Below, piece after piece: positions 7,872 through 16,144 of a stretch of DNA of 16,617 bases. The notes beneath the pieces are model-generated. The model was not told the DNA's origin, searched no databases, and saw only the letters and a list, made by a program, of their open reading frames with translations. Origin of the DNA: UBA7374 sp965660635 (GTDB taxonomy: Bacteria > Verrucomicrobiota > Verrucomicrobiia > Opitutales > Coraliomargaritaceae); assembly GCA_965660635.1 (NCBI GenBank), contig CBFIAS010000038.1:1-16617 (forward strand), in the 5' to 3' direction. Each line of letters starts with the position of its first letter. Position 1 is the stretch's first letter. Position numbers and translations under genes: made by a program.

Positions 7872-9983
7872 TTACTGCCCGCGTGCCCGGGCCATGGCGC
7901 GGGCAGCGTCTTCTTGCCGGCCAAGCTGCCCGTAGGCGAGAGAGAGGTTGTACCATGCGCGGCTGAAGTCGGGCTGCATAGCAGTGCATTCTTCAAGGTA
8001 GCCGACGGCCTTTGCGAGGTTGCCGAATTCAGCCTCGAGGAGTCCGAGTGAGTAGGGGAACAGGGCGTTGTCCGGATCCTTTTGCCAGCCGGTGACGAGG
8101 TGCTGGCGGGCTGGCTCGTTGAGTCCAGCCCCGCTCAGGAGGATGGCAGCCTGCCGGTAGACTTCGCCGTTGAGTTGATCGTAAAGGATGGCCCGGTCGA
8201 GGAGTTTCCGCAGGCGGGGGATGTTGCCCTCCTGGCTGGCCTGGCTGGCCAGCATCATTAGCGTTTGGGGGCGGTCGATGCTGAAGTTTAGATACTCGAC
8301 GAATTCGGATTGTTCGGGTTGGATGCCGGGCTCTGCCTGGAGGGCGCGTGCGGCGGCGAAGCGCACGGAGCGCACGGAGTCGCTGAGTCGTTCGATGAGT
8401 TTTTCTCCGGCGGCAGGGCTGCGGGCAAGGGATGCCGTGGCTTCCCGTCGAACGATGGGGCTCTCGTGCTGAAGGAGGGGATGGAGGAATGCTTCGGCTT
8501 GGGGGTCGGGGAGGTAGCGGCCGATCAATCCGGCATAGGTAGCGATCCAGTAGGGGATGTCTTCTTTTTCAGCGATGTCGAGGAGGGCTTGCAGTCCGTC
8601 TGGGGCGAACTCGTGGGCGGCTGCGATGGCCCGGGCGCGTTGGCGCTGGCGGCCGCTGGCGAGTTTTTCGCCGTACCATTTTTCTGACCACTCAACGGCC
8701 CAGTCGGTGGTTTCCTCTTCATGGCATCGGTTGCAGGCGTTGGGAATGCCAAGTTCCCGGGTCAGGAGGGGGTCGGGCATGTGGAAGCCGTGGTCGGCCC
8801 GGGCATCGACCTGCATGTAGTGGGTCTTGGGCATGTGGCACTCGACACAGCGGTTGCCGGTGCTGCCTGCGGGGTGGTGGCTGTGCTTTTCCGGCTCGAT
8901 GATGGGGGCACCCATCAATCCGCTTTCGTGGCAGCGCAGGCAGAGGAGGTTGTTCTCGACGGGGAGAATGTGCTCCATGGAGTGGGGGTCGTGGCAATCC
9001 ATGCAAGTGACTCCGGCGTGGGCCATTCGGCTCATGCTGAAGGAGCCATGGACAAAGACCTCGTCGAGGATCTGGCCGTCGTGGTGGTAGAGGCCGGGCT
9101 GTGCGGGGGTGGATAGCGCGAAGTGATCCTCGTAGGCATCACCGGGCAGGAAGGCATCGGTGGTAATCTGGTCTCGCCGGGAGTGGCAACTGGCGCAGTT
9201 GTCCAGTGTCTGGATCTTGTCGAGGGCCTGCGGGTTGGCGCGGTAGTCGCCTCGCCTGGCGGCTTTGACGTGCTCGTCGAGTCCGGTGTGGCACTCGGCA
9301 CAGGCAATGCCCTGCTGGGTCCAGCTGGAGTCGTAGCGGTCGGCTTCGAAGTTGTAGTTTTTCTCGTATTCAGTGGTGTGGCAGTAGGCGCAGTTGGCGT
9401 TCCAGTTCATGCCCTGTCCAGTCCAGTGGCCCCACTCGCCGGGGAGGCGGTCCTGGCCGCGGTAGACGTCGAACCACTGGTCGTTGAGCACGTTGTAGGT
9501 GGCGCTGATGGTCTGGTACTTGTTGCCGGGAAGGTGGGCGAGGTATTGGCGAATGGGAGTCTCGCCGATGACGCCGACGAGATCGTAGGTCTCGCTGACG
9601 GTGCCCTGGTCGAGCACTTGCATGTGGAATTGGCCGGACTGCTCAAGCATCCGGTAGACAACGCCGGATTCCTCGACTTCGCGGGGGGGGGTGAAGGCGG
9701 GGCCGTCAAGGACGGGGTCGAGCGGGCGGTTGGCCTTTGCGTGGTGGCTGCGCTGCCAGGCCTCGACTTCTTCGGCGTGGCACTCGACGCAGGCTTCCGG
9801 GCCGATGGCCTGCATGCGTTCGGGGTCGTGGCTGAAGGGAAAGGCTTCTGTCTTGGCCGTCACTCCGGGCAGGGATGCATCGCTTTCCGCCGGTTGCTTG
9901 GAGCAGGCACTGAGCGCGAGCAGGGCGAGCGCCGCGAGGGCTGCGCGGGGTAGCTGGCCAGGGAGTTGCAGTTCTAGAAGCAC
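7872..9983 (-). CDS. Octahaem c-type cytochrome lipoprotein with HEAT/TPR-like C-terminus
   Basis: A 703-residue secreted electron-transfer protein. The N-terminus has a hydrophobic signal with lipobox LSAC and the lipidated Cys at 27, so it is membrane-anchored outside the cytoplasm. Eight CxxCH haem sites are visible, with Cys at 65, 198, 228, 263, 327, 348, 379 and 417. Spare histidines such as HSHH (367-370) and HGFH (398-401) may be distal ligands. Residues about 455-555 look like HEAT-type helical repeats (HPLLQHESPIVRREATASLAR, LSDSVRSVRFAAARALQ). Residues about 570-700 look like TPRs (AWYNLSLAYGQLGRQEDAARAM). This architecture matches the multihaem cytochromes annotated as CxxCH/TPR proteins in Planctomycetota and Verrucomicrobiota, whose electron partner is unknown. 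The start is a GTG; GGAG sits 12 bases upstream, rather far, but no other start keeps the signal peptide. Confidence 0.92.
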   Translation of the reverse strand: MLLELQLPGQLPRAALAALALLALSACSKQPAESDASLPGVTAKTEAFPFSHDPERMQAIGPEACVECHAEEVEAWQRSHHAKANRPLDPVLDGPAFTPPREVEESGVVYRMLEQSGQFHMQVLDQGTVSETYDLVGVIGETPIRQYLAHLPGNKYQTISATYNVLNDQWFDVYRGQDRLPGEWGHWTGQGMNWNANCAYCHTTEYEKNYNFEADRYDSSWTQQGIACAECHTGLDEHVKAARRGDYRANPQALDKIQTLDNCASCHSRRDQITTDAFLPGDAYEDHFALSTPAQPGLYHHDGQILDEVFVHGSFSMSRMAHAGVTCMDCHDPHSMEHILPVENNLLCLRCHESGLMGAPIIEPEKHSHHPAGSTGNRCVECHMPKTHYMQVDARADHGFHMPDPLLTRELGIPNACNRCHEEETTDWAVEWSEKWYGEKLASGRQRQRARAIAAAHEFAPDGLQALLDIAEKEDIPYWIATYAGLIGRYLPDPQAEAFLHPLLQHESPIVRREATASLARSPAAGEKLIERLSDSVRSVRFAAARALQAEPGIQPEQSEFVEYLNFSIDRPQTLMMLASQASQEGNIPRLRKLLDRAILYDQLNGEVYRQAAILLSGAGLNEPARQHLVTGWQKDPDNALFPYSLGLLEAEFGNLAKAVGYLEECTAMQPDFSRAWYNLSLAYGQLGRQEDAARAMARARGQ
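7875..7906. repeat. GC-rich hairpin at the junction of two convergent genes
   Basis: A perfect 9-bp stem, CTGCCCGCG (7875-7883) with CGCGGGCAG (7898-7906), lies over the last codons of the cytochrome gene and 13 bases past the end of the opposing gene. No T-run follows on either strand, so it is not a classical terminator. It may still separate the two transcripts. Confidence 0.4.
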
Positions 9984-10088
9984 GGGGCCTATGGTCTCCG
10001 AAGAGGGAGGCGGGTCAAGCGGCTAGCTTCATTACCGGTGTAGTTCTTTTTTGTGGGTTTCCCTGGGAATTCGTGTAGCGTGCTACGT

Positions 10089-11558
10089 ATGCTCTTCTTG
10101 AAATGGTTGCTTGTGGTGGCGGTTTTCGGGGGGCTTGTTTTGCCGTTTTTGCTCTACCGCCGTCCGTCGATGCCTGCGGGGACGGATCTGCAAAGCCCGG
10201 GCTACGCGTACACGGAGGCCGAGTTACTGGTGGACTGGACTTTGCGGCGACCGGAGGGCGGGGAGCGGCTGGAGCAGACGATCTTCGACTCGATGCTGGA
10301 GCAGATCGAGGCGGCGGAGACTTTTTTAATTCTCGATTTCTTTCTCTGGAACCCCTGGCGCGGGGCGATTTGCGGTGACATGGAATTGCGCCCTTTGGCG
10401 GAGGAGATGGCGGGGGCGCTGTTGCGGAAGCGCCAGTCACATCCAGACATGCCGATCCTTGTCATCACCGATCCGGTCAACAAGGTGTATGGCAGGCACG
10501 AATTGGCTTATTTCACCCGGTTGGTGTCTGCGGGGATTCCGGTGGTCTACACGGATCTGGCTCGTTTGCCGGATGCCAACCGTTTCTATGCTCCGCTGGC
10601 CCGGTTCTGGGGTGGCCTGTTTTCCTGGTGGCAACGCCCGGTGGTGCCAAACCTGCTGGATCCGGAGGGAGAGCCGTTGACCGTATTGGAGTTGGGGCAC
10701 TTGTTGCATCTCAAGGCCAATCACCGGAAGGTCCTGGTTTGCGGGTTGCGGAATCAGACGCGGTTGTTGATCGGAAGCCTGAACCCGGCTGATGGAAGCG
10801 CGCGGCACAGTAACCTGGCATTGCTGGTGGACGGCGGGGTGGGCCGTTATGCCGCGCTTTCGGAGTTGGCAGTGGCGGAGTGGTCGGCTGGAGGCGACAC
10901 TACGGTTGCTTCCTGCCTGCGCAAGATCCGCGGCTTGTTGCCGGAGGATGCCCCGCCCGCCCAGGCTGGCCCGACAGTTGCTTGGCGGAGCGAGGGGCAG
11001 ATCCGGGAGGAGTTGTTGCGGCAGTTGGGGCAGGCGGGCGCGGGCACGCAGGTGGACGTGGCGCTCTTTTACCTTTCGGAGCGGAACGTGGTCGAGGCCT
11101 TGAAGGATGCGGCTCGGCGGGGGGCGTCGCTGCGGCTTTTGCTGGATCCGAACAAGGATGCTTTCGGGCGGGTGAAAAACGGGATTCCGAACCGGCCTGT
11201 GTCGGCGGAGCTGGCGGCTTTGGGCGGGGATTATCCGGTGGAGGTGCGCTGGGCTGACACGCGTGGGGAACAGTTTCATGGAAAGGCGCTACGGGTGTTG
11301 GGGCCGGGGCGGGACATCCTCTTTCTCGGATCGGGCAACTGGACGACGCGCAACATAGGCAACTCGAACCTGGAAGCGAATCTCCTGCTTGAGGCGGCCG
11401 GTGCGGCGGGACGCCGCTTTGACGGGTACTTCGAGTCGGTCTGGACGAACCGGGACGGCATCGAGGCAAGCCTGCCCTATGCTGCCTGGGCTGACGAGAG
11501 AGTGTGCATGCGCTGGCTCTACCTGTTGCAGGAATGGAGCGGGGCTTCGACGTTTTAG
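10089..11558 (+). CDS. Membrane-anchored phospholipase D-like protein
   Basis: A 489-residue PLD-superfamily protein with an N-terminal membrane segment (residues about 2-23) followed by YRR, suggesting an anchor with the catalytic part possibly outside. Two HKD-like motifs are present: H212-R-K214 with IGSLN ending at 232, and H397-G-K399 with LGSGN ending at 417. In both the Asp five residues after Lys is replaced (Gly and Leu), while His, Lys and the GSxN residues remain. Cardiolipin synthases and other phosphatidyl transferases or phosphodiesterases share this fold, and the substrate cannot be told from sequence. The ATG at 10089 is preferred because it opens the hydrophobic segment. A GTG at 10053 would add 12 polar residues. 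GTAGC-GT-GCTAC, a short palindrome, ends three bases before the ATG, and no Shine-Dalgarno is seen. Confidence 0.85.
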   Translation: MLFLKWLLVVAVFGGLVLPFLLYRRPSMPAGTDLQSPGYAYTEAELLVDWTLRRPEGGERLEQTIFDSMLEQIEAAETFLILDFFLWNPWRGAICGDMELRPLAEEMAGALLRKRQSHPDMPILVITDPVNKVYGRHELAYFTRLVSAGIPVVYTDLARLPDANRFYAPLARFWGGLFSWWQRPVVPNLLDPEGEPLTVLELGHLLHLKANHRKVLVCGLRNQTRLLIGSLNPADGSARHSNLALLVDGGVGRYAALSELAVAEWSAGGDTTVASCLRKIRGLLPEDAPPAQAGPTVAWRSEGQIREELLRQLGQAGAGTQVDVALFYLSERNVVEALKDAARRGASLRLLLDPNKDAFGRVKNGIPNRPVSAELAALGGDYPVEVRWADTRGEQFHGKALRVLGPGRDILFLGSGNWTTRNIGNSNLEANLLLEAAGAAGRRFDGYFESVWTNRDGIEASLPYAAWADERVCMRWLYLLQEWSGASTF

Positions 11559-11704
11559 AAGCAGAGTGGCGGGATCGTAAGAGTTTCCTGGAAGGGGTAT
11601 CAGTTGGTTCGTGACGTTTTCTTTGCTTCTTTCCTATGGTTTGGCGTTGCCGCGTGCGGCGCGGGGTTGTCTATTTTGTTGGCATGGAAGCGCCAAAGGA
11701 GCAG

Positions 11705-13087
11705 ATGACAACCTACGACAAGGCTTTGGCCCTGAATTTGGATCCGTCGATCTACGGTGTGTTTGCGGAGATTGGCGCGGGGCAGGAGACGGCGAACTGG
11801 TTTTTCCGGGTGTCGGCCAGCGCGGGAACGGTGGCGAAGACGATCTCGGCCTACGACATGACGATGAGCGATGTGCTTTACGGAAAGACGAGGCGCTACG
11901 TTTCGCAGGAGCGGCTGTCATCTATGCTGGCCTACGAGTACGACTTGCTGGACGAGCGTCTGCGGGCTGAGCGGGGTGATTCCAGTACGTTCTTTTCGTT
12001 TTGCAACACGGTGCGGGCGCGGGGCTACCAGGACACGGAGGAGTGCCATGGCTGGGTGGGGGTGCGCTTCCAGTTGAAGCCGCGGACGGAGCCGGTGGAG
12101 ATCGTCTTGCACGTGCGTTTGCTGGACGAGACGAATACGGAGCAGATGGATACACTGGGCCGGGTGGGGGTAAACTTGATCCACGCGGCATTCTACTGCC
12201 GGGACGATTTGGAGGTATTCGTGGAGTCTTTGCGGGAGGATATCGCGCCGGGCCGGATGGAGGTGGACATGTTGCGCTTCAGCGGGGAGGGCTTCCGTTA
12301 TGTGGACAACCGCTTGTGCGCGCTGCAACTGGTGCAGGGCGGCTTGACGGACGCGGCGATGTTTAATTCGGAGGGGCAGGTGGTGCAGGCGGCGGACGCG
12401 CTCTACAGGCGGCCGATCCTGTTGCTTCGCGGGAGCTTCAATCCTGTCCTGAAGCTGCATCTGGACATGCTGGAGCAGGCGCGGGCGGTTTTTTCGGATT
12501 CGGTGGAGGCTTCGTACCTGGACCGGGCGATGGAGATTTGCGAGATCAGCACGAACAACCTTTTGCGTGACGGGGCGCTGGATCACGCGGATTTCATTGA
12601 CCGCGCGGACGCACTGCAGGCGCTGGGCAAGACGGTCTTGATCACCAGCCGGGCGGAGTTTCACCGGGTGGCGAGCTTTCTCAGCCGCTACACGGCGGAG
12701 CCGATTGCGATCATTCTCAGTATTGGCCTGCTGAACGAGTTGTTCAAGGCGAAGTGGTCGGCGGATCTGGCGGGCGGGGTGCTGGAGTCGTTCGGCCGGC
12801 TTTTCAAGAACCGGTTGCAGCTTTACGTGTATCCCTGGCACAACGTGCGGAGCAAGGAACTGGTGACGGCAGAGAATTTCAAGGCACCGGAGAACTGGCA
12901 ATACTTCTACCAGCACCTACTGCAGAATGATCGCGTTCGTGCGGTGGGGGTGGGGGATCCGGCGTTGCTGGCGCGGACGGGACGAGCGGTGCTGGAATCG
13001 ATCCGTTGCGGAGAGCCGGGCTGGGAAGCCTGGGTGCCGGATGAGGTGCTGGAGTTGGTGCGCCGCCGTCTGCCGCAGAGTGGATAA
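11705..13087 (+). CDS. Conserved ~460-residue protein of uncertain function
   Basis: The sequence TTYDKALALNLDPSIYGVFAEIGAGQETANWFFRVSASAGTVAKTISAYDM is characteristic of a family I recall from cyanobacteria, Bacteroidota and Verrucomicrobiota. It has been labelled TonB-dependent receptor or nicotinate-nucleotide adenylyltransferase without strong support. No signal peptide, beta-barrel pattern or TonB box is seen, so a receptor is unlikely. LLLRGSFNPVLKLHLDML at about 239-256 only loosely resembles the G-x-FNP-x-H-x-GH motif of nucleotidylyltransferases, and the second half of that motif is missing. Other conserved-looking blocks are ECHGWVGVRFQ, LHVRLLDETNTEQ, LGRVGVNLIHAAFY and VDNRLCALQLVQGGLT. 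AAGGAG lies three bases before the ATG at 11705, which matches the family start; an ATG at 11684 is the alternative. Probably cytoplasmic. Confidence 0.8.
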   Translation: MTTYDKALALNLDPSIYGVFAEIGAGQETANWFFRVSASAGTVAKTISAYDMTMSDVLYGKTRRYVSQERLSSMLAYEYDLLDERLRAERGDSSTFFSFCNTVRARGYQDTEECHGWVGVRFQLKPRTEPVEIVLHVRLLDETNTEQMDTLGRVGVNLIHAAFYCRDDLEVFVESLREDIAPGRMEVDMLRFSGEGFRYVDNRLCALQLVQGGLTDAAMFNSEGQVVQAADALYRRPILLLRGSFNPVLKLHLDMLEQARAVFSDSVEASYLDRAMEICEISTNNLLRDGALDHADFIDRADALQALGKTVLITSRAEFHRVASFLSRYTAEPIAIILSIGLLNELFKAKWSADLAGGVLESFGRLFKNRLQLYVYPWHNVRSKELVTAENFKAPENWQYFYQHLLQNDRVRAVGVGDPALLARTGRAVLESIRCGEPGWEAWVPDEVLELVRRRLPQSG

Positions 13088-13114
13088 TACCACTTCGGTA
13101 TAAGAGCGTCAGCG

Positions 13115-14785
13115 TCAGTTGAGCAGGCCGGAGGTCTTGAGCAGGGTGGAAATGTAGGGCATGAGTTGCTTCTTGCGGCTGACGATACCCTTGAGGTTGT
13201 AGATATTGGCTTGTCCGCGCCGCGGGTAGTTGATCCGTGACAGGACGGCTTCGTCTCCGGCGACGACGAGGAGGGAGTCCTGGGCATTGATATCGGTGAC
13301 GAGGAGGAAGCTGAAAAGGAGGTCGCCGGAGGCGCGGAAGGACTCAAGGGCGGCATCGAGGGCATCGGCTTTTTCCCAGAAGTTATTGAAGCCGAGTTCC
13401 TCGATCTGGGAGACGGAGAAGCGCAGTTCACCTTCGTCATAGGTCTTGCAGTCGGAGCAGATGACGTCTTCCGGGGTCTGGTTGATGATGACGGATCCGG
13501 AGGAGAAGATGAGATCGGCGAGGGCCTTGGGGTCTTCGCCGGCGATGGGCGCGAGCCATTCGAGGAGTTTTCCTTCGAGCGGTGTGGTGGTCGGGCTGTT
13601 GAGGAAGAGGGTGTCGGAGATGATGCCGCCCATGAGGATTCCGGCGACTTCGGGGGAGGGTTGCAGTCCGTCGTTGCGGAAGAGGTCGGCGACGATGGAG
13701 CAGGTGGAACCGACAGGCCGGTTGATGAAGAGGATGGGCTGGTCGGAGTGGATGTTGCCGAGGCGATGGTGGTCAATGATCTCGGTGATGCGGACTTCGG
13801 AGGCTCCGTCGACGGCTTGCCCGAGTTCGTTGTGGTCGACCAGGGCGATGCGTGTGGTACTGGGCCGGAGGATGTCGCTCTTGGAAAAGACGCCGAGGAG
13901 TTTGCGGTGCTCGTCCACGACCATGTAGAGGGGGTCATTCTGCTCGGCGATGCGCCGCTTGACGTTGCGGATCCGGTCCTCCGGGGCGAAGCAGGTGACT
14001 TCCGCGCGTATTAACTGGTCGACATAGGTGGCAGTGCGGATGATCCACGCGGTGGAGGCGGAGTCGAAGGGGCTGACGATGAGGGAGACGCCGGCTTGTC
14101 GGGCGTGTTCAACGACCTCAGGATCGGCGTTGAGGCCACCGGTGATGACGAGCAAGCGCACGCCGAGTTGGAGGCAGCGTTCCTGGATGTCCCAGCGGTC
14201 GCCGACGATAATGATGCTTTTTTCCGCGAGGGTGCCCTCCAGCTTGTGGTATTCGCCGAAGGAGCGTATGTCCATTGCGCCGATGCGGACATAGAGTTCT
14301 TCGGTTTCTTCTTCTCTTTCAGAGTGCAGCACTTTTGCGCCAAGGGAGCGCACGATTGCGGAGATACTGGTGTGCACACGGCGCATTTCGCGCGGGGTAC
14401 GGGGCTTGGGAATGAAGAACTCCCCGAGTTGGAAGAAGGAGATGGCGCCTTCGAGGATGCCTGTCTGGTTCAGCACGGGGAGGGCACGCACATCGAATTG
14501 GTCGATCAGCTCCAATGCTTCGGCGCATGTGTTTTGCCGGGTGACGGAGCGCGGTTGGGGGTTCATGATCGACTTGAGGCGTGGGGTGACGTCACCAATG
14601 AAGTTCGGCAGGGGCACGCCGAAGCGGTCTAGGATGGCGTCGATGCGGGCGTTGGAGTTGCCGCAGCGGGCGGCTGCATACTCCGGATGCCCGGTGGCGT
14701 GCTTGTAGGCTTCGTAGCCGATGGCTGAGCAGATGGCGTCTGCGTCGGGATTCTTGTGTCCAAAGATGTGAATCGGATCGCTCAT
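13115..14785 (-). CDS. ppaC: Family II inorganic pyrophosphatase with CBS and DRTGG domains
   Basis: Hydrolyses pyrophosphate to phosphate in the cytoplasm, with Mn2+ or Co2+ at the active site. The 556-residue protein has the DHH-family catalytic motifs split by a regulatory insert: GHKNPDAD at 9-16, DHN at 318-320, DHH at 338-340, GSTCSIVADL from 359, SDT at 390-392, and SRKKQ at 536-540 in the DHHA2 domain. The insert holds a first CBS repeat (about 72-125), a DRTGG domain (about 185-255, with LVITGG), and a second CBS repeat (about 262-310). In characterised CBS-pyrophosphatases this insert binds adenine nucleotides, so activity probably responds to energy charge. The ATG at 14785 begins just before the catalytic strand and has GGAA upstream; the frame is open further upstream but not family-like. 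It converges with the preceding gene, 27 bases apart. Confidence 0.93.
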   Translation of the reverse strand: MSDPIHIFGHKNPDADAICSAIGYEAYKHATGHPEYAAARCGNSNARIDAILDRFGVPLPNFIGDVTPRLKSIMNPQPRSVTRQNTCAEALELIDQFDVRALPVLNQTGILEGAISFFQLGEFFIPKPRTPREMRRVHTSISAIVRSLGAKVLHSEREEETEELYVRIGAMDIRSFGEYHKLEGTLAEKSIIIVGDRWDIQERCLQLGVRLLVITGGLNADPEVVEHARQAGVSLIVSPFDSASTAWIIRTATYVDQLIRAEVTCFAPEDRIRNVKRRIAEQNDPLYMVVDEHRKLLGVFSKSDILRPSTTRIALVDHNELGQAVDGASEVRITEIIDHHRLGNIHSDQPILFINRPVGSTCSIVADLFRNDGLQPSPEVAGILMGGIISDTLFLNSPTTTPLEGKLLEWLAPIAGEDPKALADLIFSSGSVIINQTPEDVICSDCKTYDEGELRFSVSQIEELGFNNFWEKADALDAALESFRASGDLLFSFLLVTDINAQDSLLVVAGDEAVLSRINYPRRGQANIYNLKGIVSRKKQLMPYISTLLKTSGLLN

Positions 14786-14856
14786 ACTTCCGGGCATGGG
14801 AAACTGAATCCCTTTGAATAACAACGCCAAATTGAATGCACGTTGGCACAAAGACC

Positions 14857-14885
14857 AAAAAAGCCGGACTGCGGGAGTCCGGCTT
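14857..14885 (-). terminator. Rho-independent terminator after the prepilin gene
   Basis: On the minus strand a perfect stem AGCCGGACT / AGTCCGGCT (outer arms 14876-14884 and 14862-14870, 5-base loop) is followed by a run of T residues down to 14857. It lies 33 bases after the prepilin stop and isolates that gene from the pyrophosphatase gene downstream. Confidence 0.9.
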
Positions 14886-14917
14886 TCGTGGTGAAAGGGT
14901 TGAAAAAACTCTTACGG

Positions 14918-15646
14918 TTATCCGATTGAGCGGACCACGTCTGACTGGGTAGTGGTCTCGATGGCGTCCCTGATGTTGTTGGTGGTGCTGGATTGTCCGG
15001 ATGCGGAGCCGGGCGCGAGGCGGTACTCGTCGTCAGCGATGTTGGGGAAGAACTCGACGTGTCCGTCCATGAAGCCGATGTGGCCGCCTTCGCCCTGCCA
15101 GGGAGAGGTGTTCTCCCAGTAGCCGGAGGAGTCCAGGCCCTTGGTCCAGATCAGCGGAGTGGTGGAAGCGGGGGCATTCGGGCTCATGCCGGTTACCGCG
15201 TTGTAGCTGATCTCCTGCTCGGAGATAGCGGACCACTCATTGGTTTCGTTGAAGTTGGAGCCGTCACGGACGCCAATGGTGCGGGGCAGGGTTCCGCCGT
15301 AAAGGGCAACGTCTTCATCGCTGGAAATAAACCACACGTTGGCGTCGGTCATTTCTGCATGGAAGGCCAGTACCTTGGCCCAGTCTTTCATGTCATTGGC
15401 CGAGCGGTTGCTGCTGGTTGACCAGGGGCCCTTGGTAATGACGCGGGGCCGTGTGCCGGAATTGGAGAAGGTGGAGAACGAGATGGCGATCTGCTTGATG
15501 TTGTTGGCCGAGGAGACCTTGGCGGCCTGTTTGCGGACAGCGCCAACCGTCGGGATCAGGATGGCGGCGAGCACGCCGATGATCGCGATCACGGTGAGGA
15601 GTTCAATCAGGGTGAAACCTGCGCGGGGTGTTTTACGGTTATGCAT
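14918..15646 (-). CDS. Type IV prepilin-like (pseudopilin) protein
   Basis: A 242-residue protein with a classical class III signal: RKTPRAG | FTLIELLTVIAIIGVLAAILIPTV. Prepilin peptidase should cut after G10 and methylate F11, and E15 is the conserved +5 glutamate. The hydrophobic helix is residues about 11-33. The C-terminal HIGFMDGHVEFF motif is typical of the large prepilin-type families expanded in Verrucomicrobiota, Lentisphaerota and Planctomycetota (related to DUF1559 proteins), where pseudopilins often occur as single genes. It is probably surface or periplasmic, in a fibre or a secretion apparatus. No pilus assembly genes are adjacent. The ATG at 15646 gives the expected short leader; the open frame upstream to 15727 is not needed. 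The Shine-Dalgarno is weak. Confidence 0.92.
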   Translation of the reverse strand: MHNRKTPRAGFTLIELLTVIAIIGVLAAILIPTVGAVRKQAAKVSSANNIKQIAISFSTFSNSGTRPRVITKGPWSTSSNRSANDMKDWAKVLAFHAEMTDANVWFISSDEDVALYGGTLPRTIGVRDGSNFNETNEWSAISEQEISYNAVTGMSPNAPASTTPLIWTKGLDSSGYWENTSPWQGEGGHIGFMDGHVEFFPNIADDEYRLAPGSASGQSSTTNNIRDAIETTTQSDVVRSIG

Positions 15647-15733
15647 AAATAGGTATTTGGGTTGTTGGGTGTCGTATGGAAAGTTAATAGAATTCATTAT
15701 GATTGCAGCATATGCTAGCAATGCCAATATGAA

Positions 15734-15766
15734 ATTCTATGCAAAACATTTTCCTCCGGCTGTCAA
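15734..15766 (-). promoter_or_regulatory. Possible promoter of the prepilin gene
   Basis: A perfect TTGACA (15761-15766, minus strand) is followed by TAGAAT (15734-15739), five of six matches to TATAAT. The spacer is 21 bases, longer than normal, so the pairing is doubtful. It would give a 5' leader of about 80 bases. Confidence 0.3.
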
Positions 15767-15837
15767 TAGCGCGACAATTTGCTGGTGAAGAGCATTGACA
15801 AAGAGGGAAGCATTCCGCTTTTTGCTTAGCTTTGGCA

Positions 15838-15914
<77 letters not shown>

Positions 15915-15924
15915 AAATGAATAT

Positions 15925-15957
15925 GCTGCGAACTTCCCAAAGGTTCGCAGCTTTTTT
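15925..15957 (+). terminator. Rho-independent terminator of tRNA-Pro
   Basis: A perfect 9-bp stem GCTGCGAAC / GTTCGCAGC with a 9-base loop is followed by seven T residues (the stem's last C then TTTTTT and TAT). It begins ten bases after the tRNA. Confidence 0.9.
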
Positions 15958-16030
15958 ATGCCTCGATTGCAACTGCCGCTAAAGCCTTTTGCTGTCGGGG
16001 CTTGGCCGCGCTTGATTTCGGGCAGGGGTC

Positions 16031-16144
16031 ACTTCATTAGGGATTTGGTTCTCCGGATCTGACGCGCACGGGCGGGAATTTGAAGGTTTGGTCTGCTCAA
16101 TTCTCCGTTTCTCTCCGTTTTATCTGCCCTTAATCCCTAATGAA
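16031..16144. repeat. 13-base perfect inverted repeat bounding 114 bases
   Basis: TTCATTAGGGATT at 16031-16043 is matched exactly by AATCCCTAATGAA at 16132-16144, with 88 bases between. No target duplication is visible on either side. The right arm ends exactly where the sulfatase reading frame opens, so it may mark a rearrangement boundary or a miniature element. Confidence 0.6.

Noticed and set aside
9123..9953. Plus-strand open frame of 276 codons opposite the cytochrome
   Set aside because: Antisense shadow with Val/Gly/Ala-rich composition; the haem motifs on the minus strand settle the coding strand.
13087..13101. ATACC-ACTTC-GGTAT hairpin between convergent genes as a terminator
   Set aside because: The stem is only 5 bp and no T-run follows on either strand.
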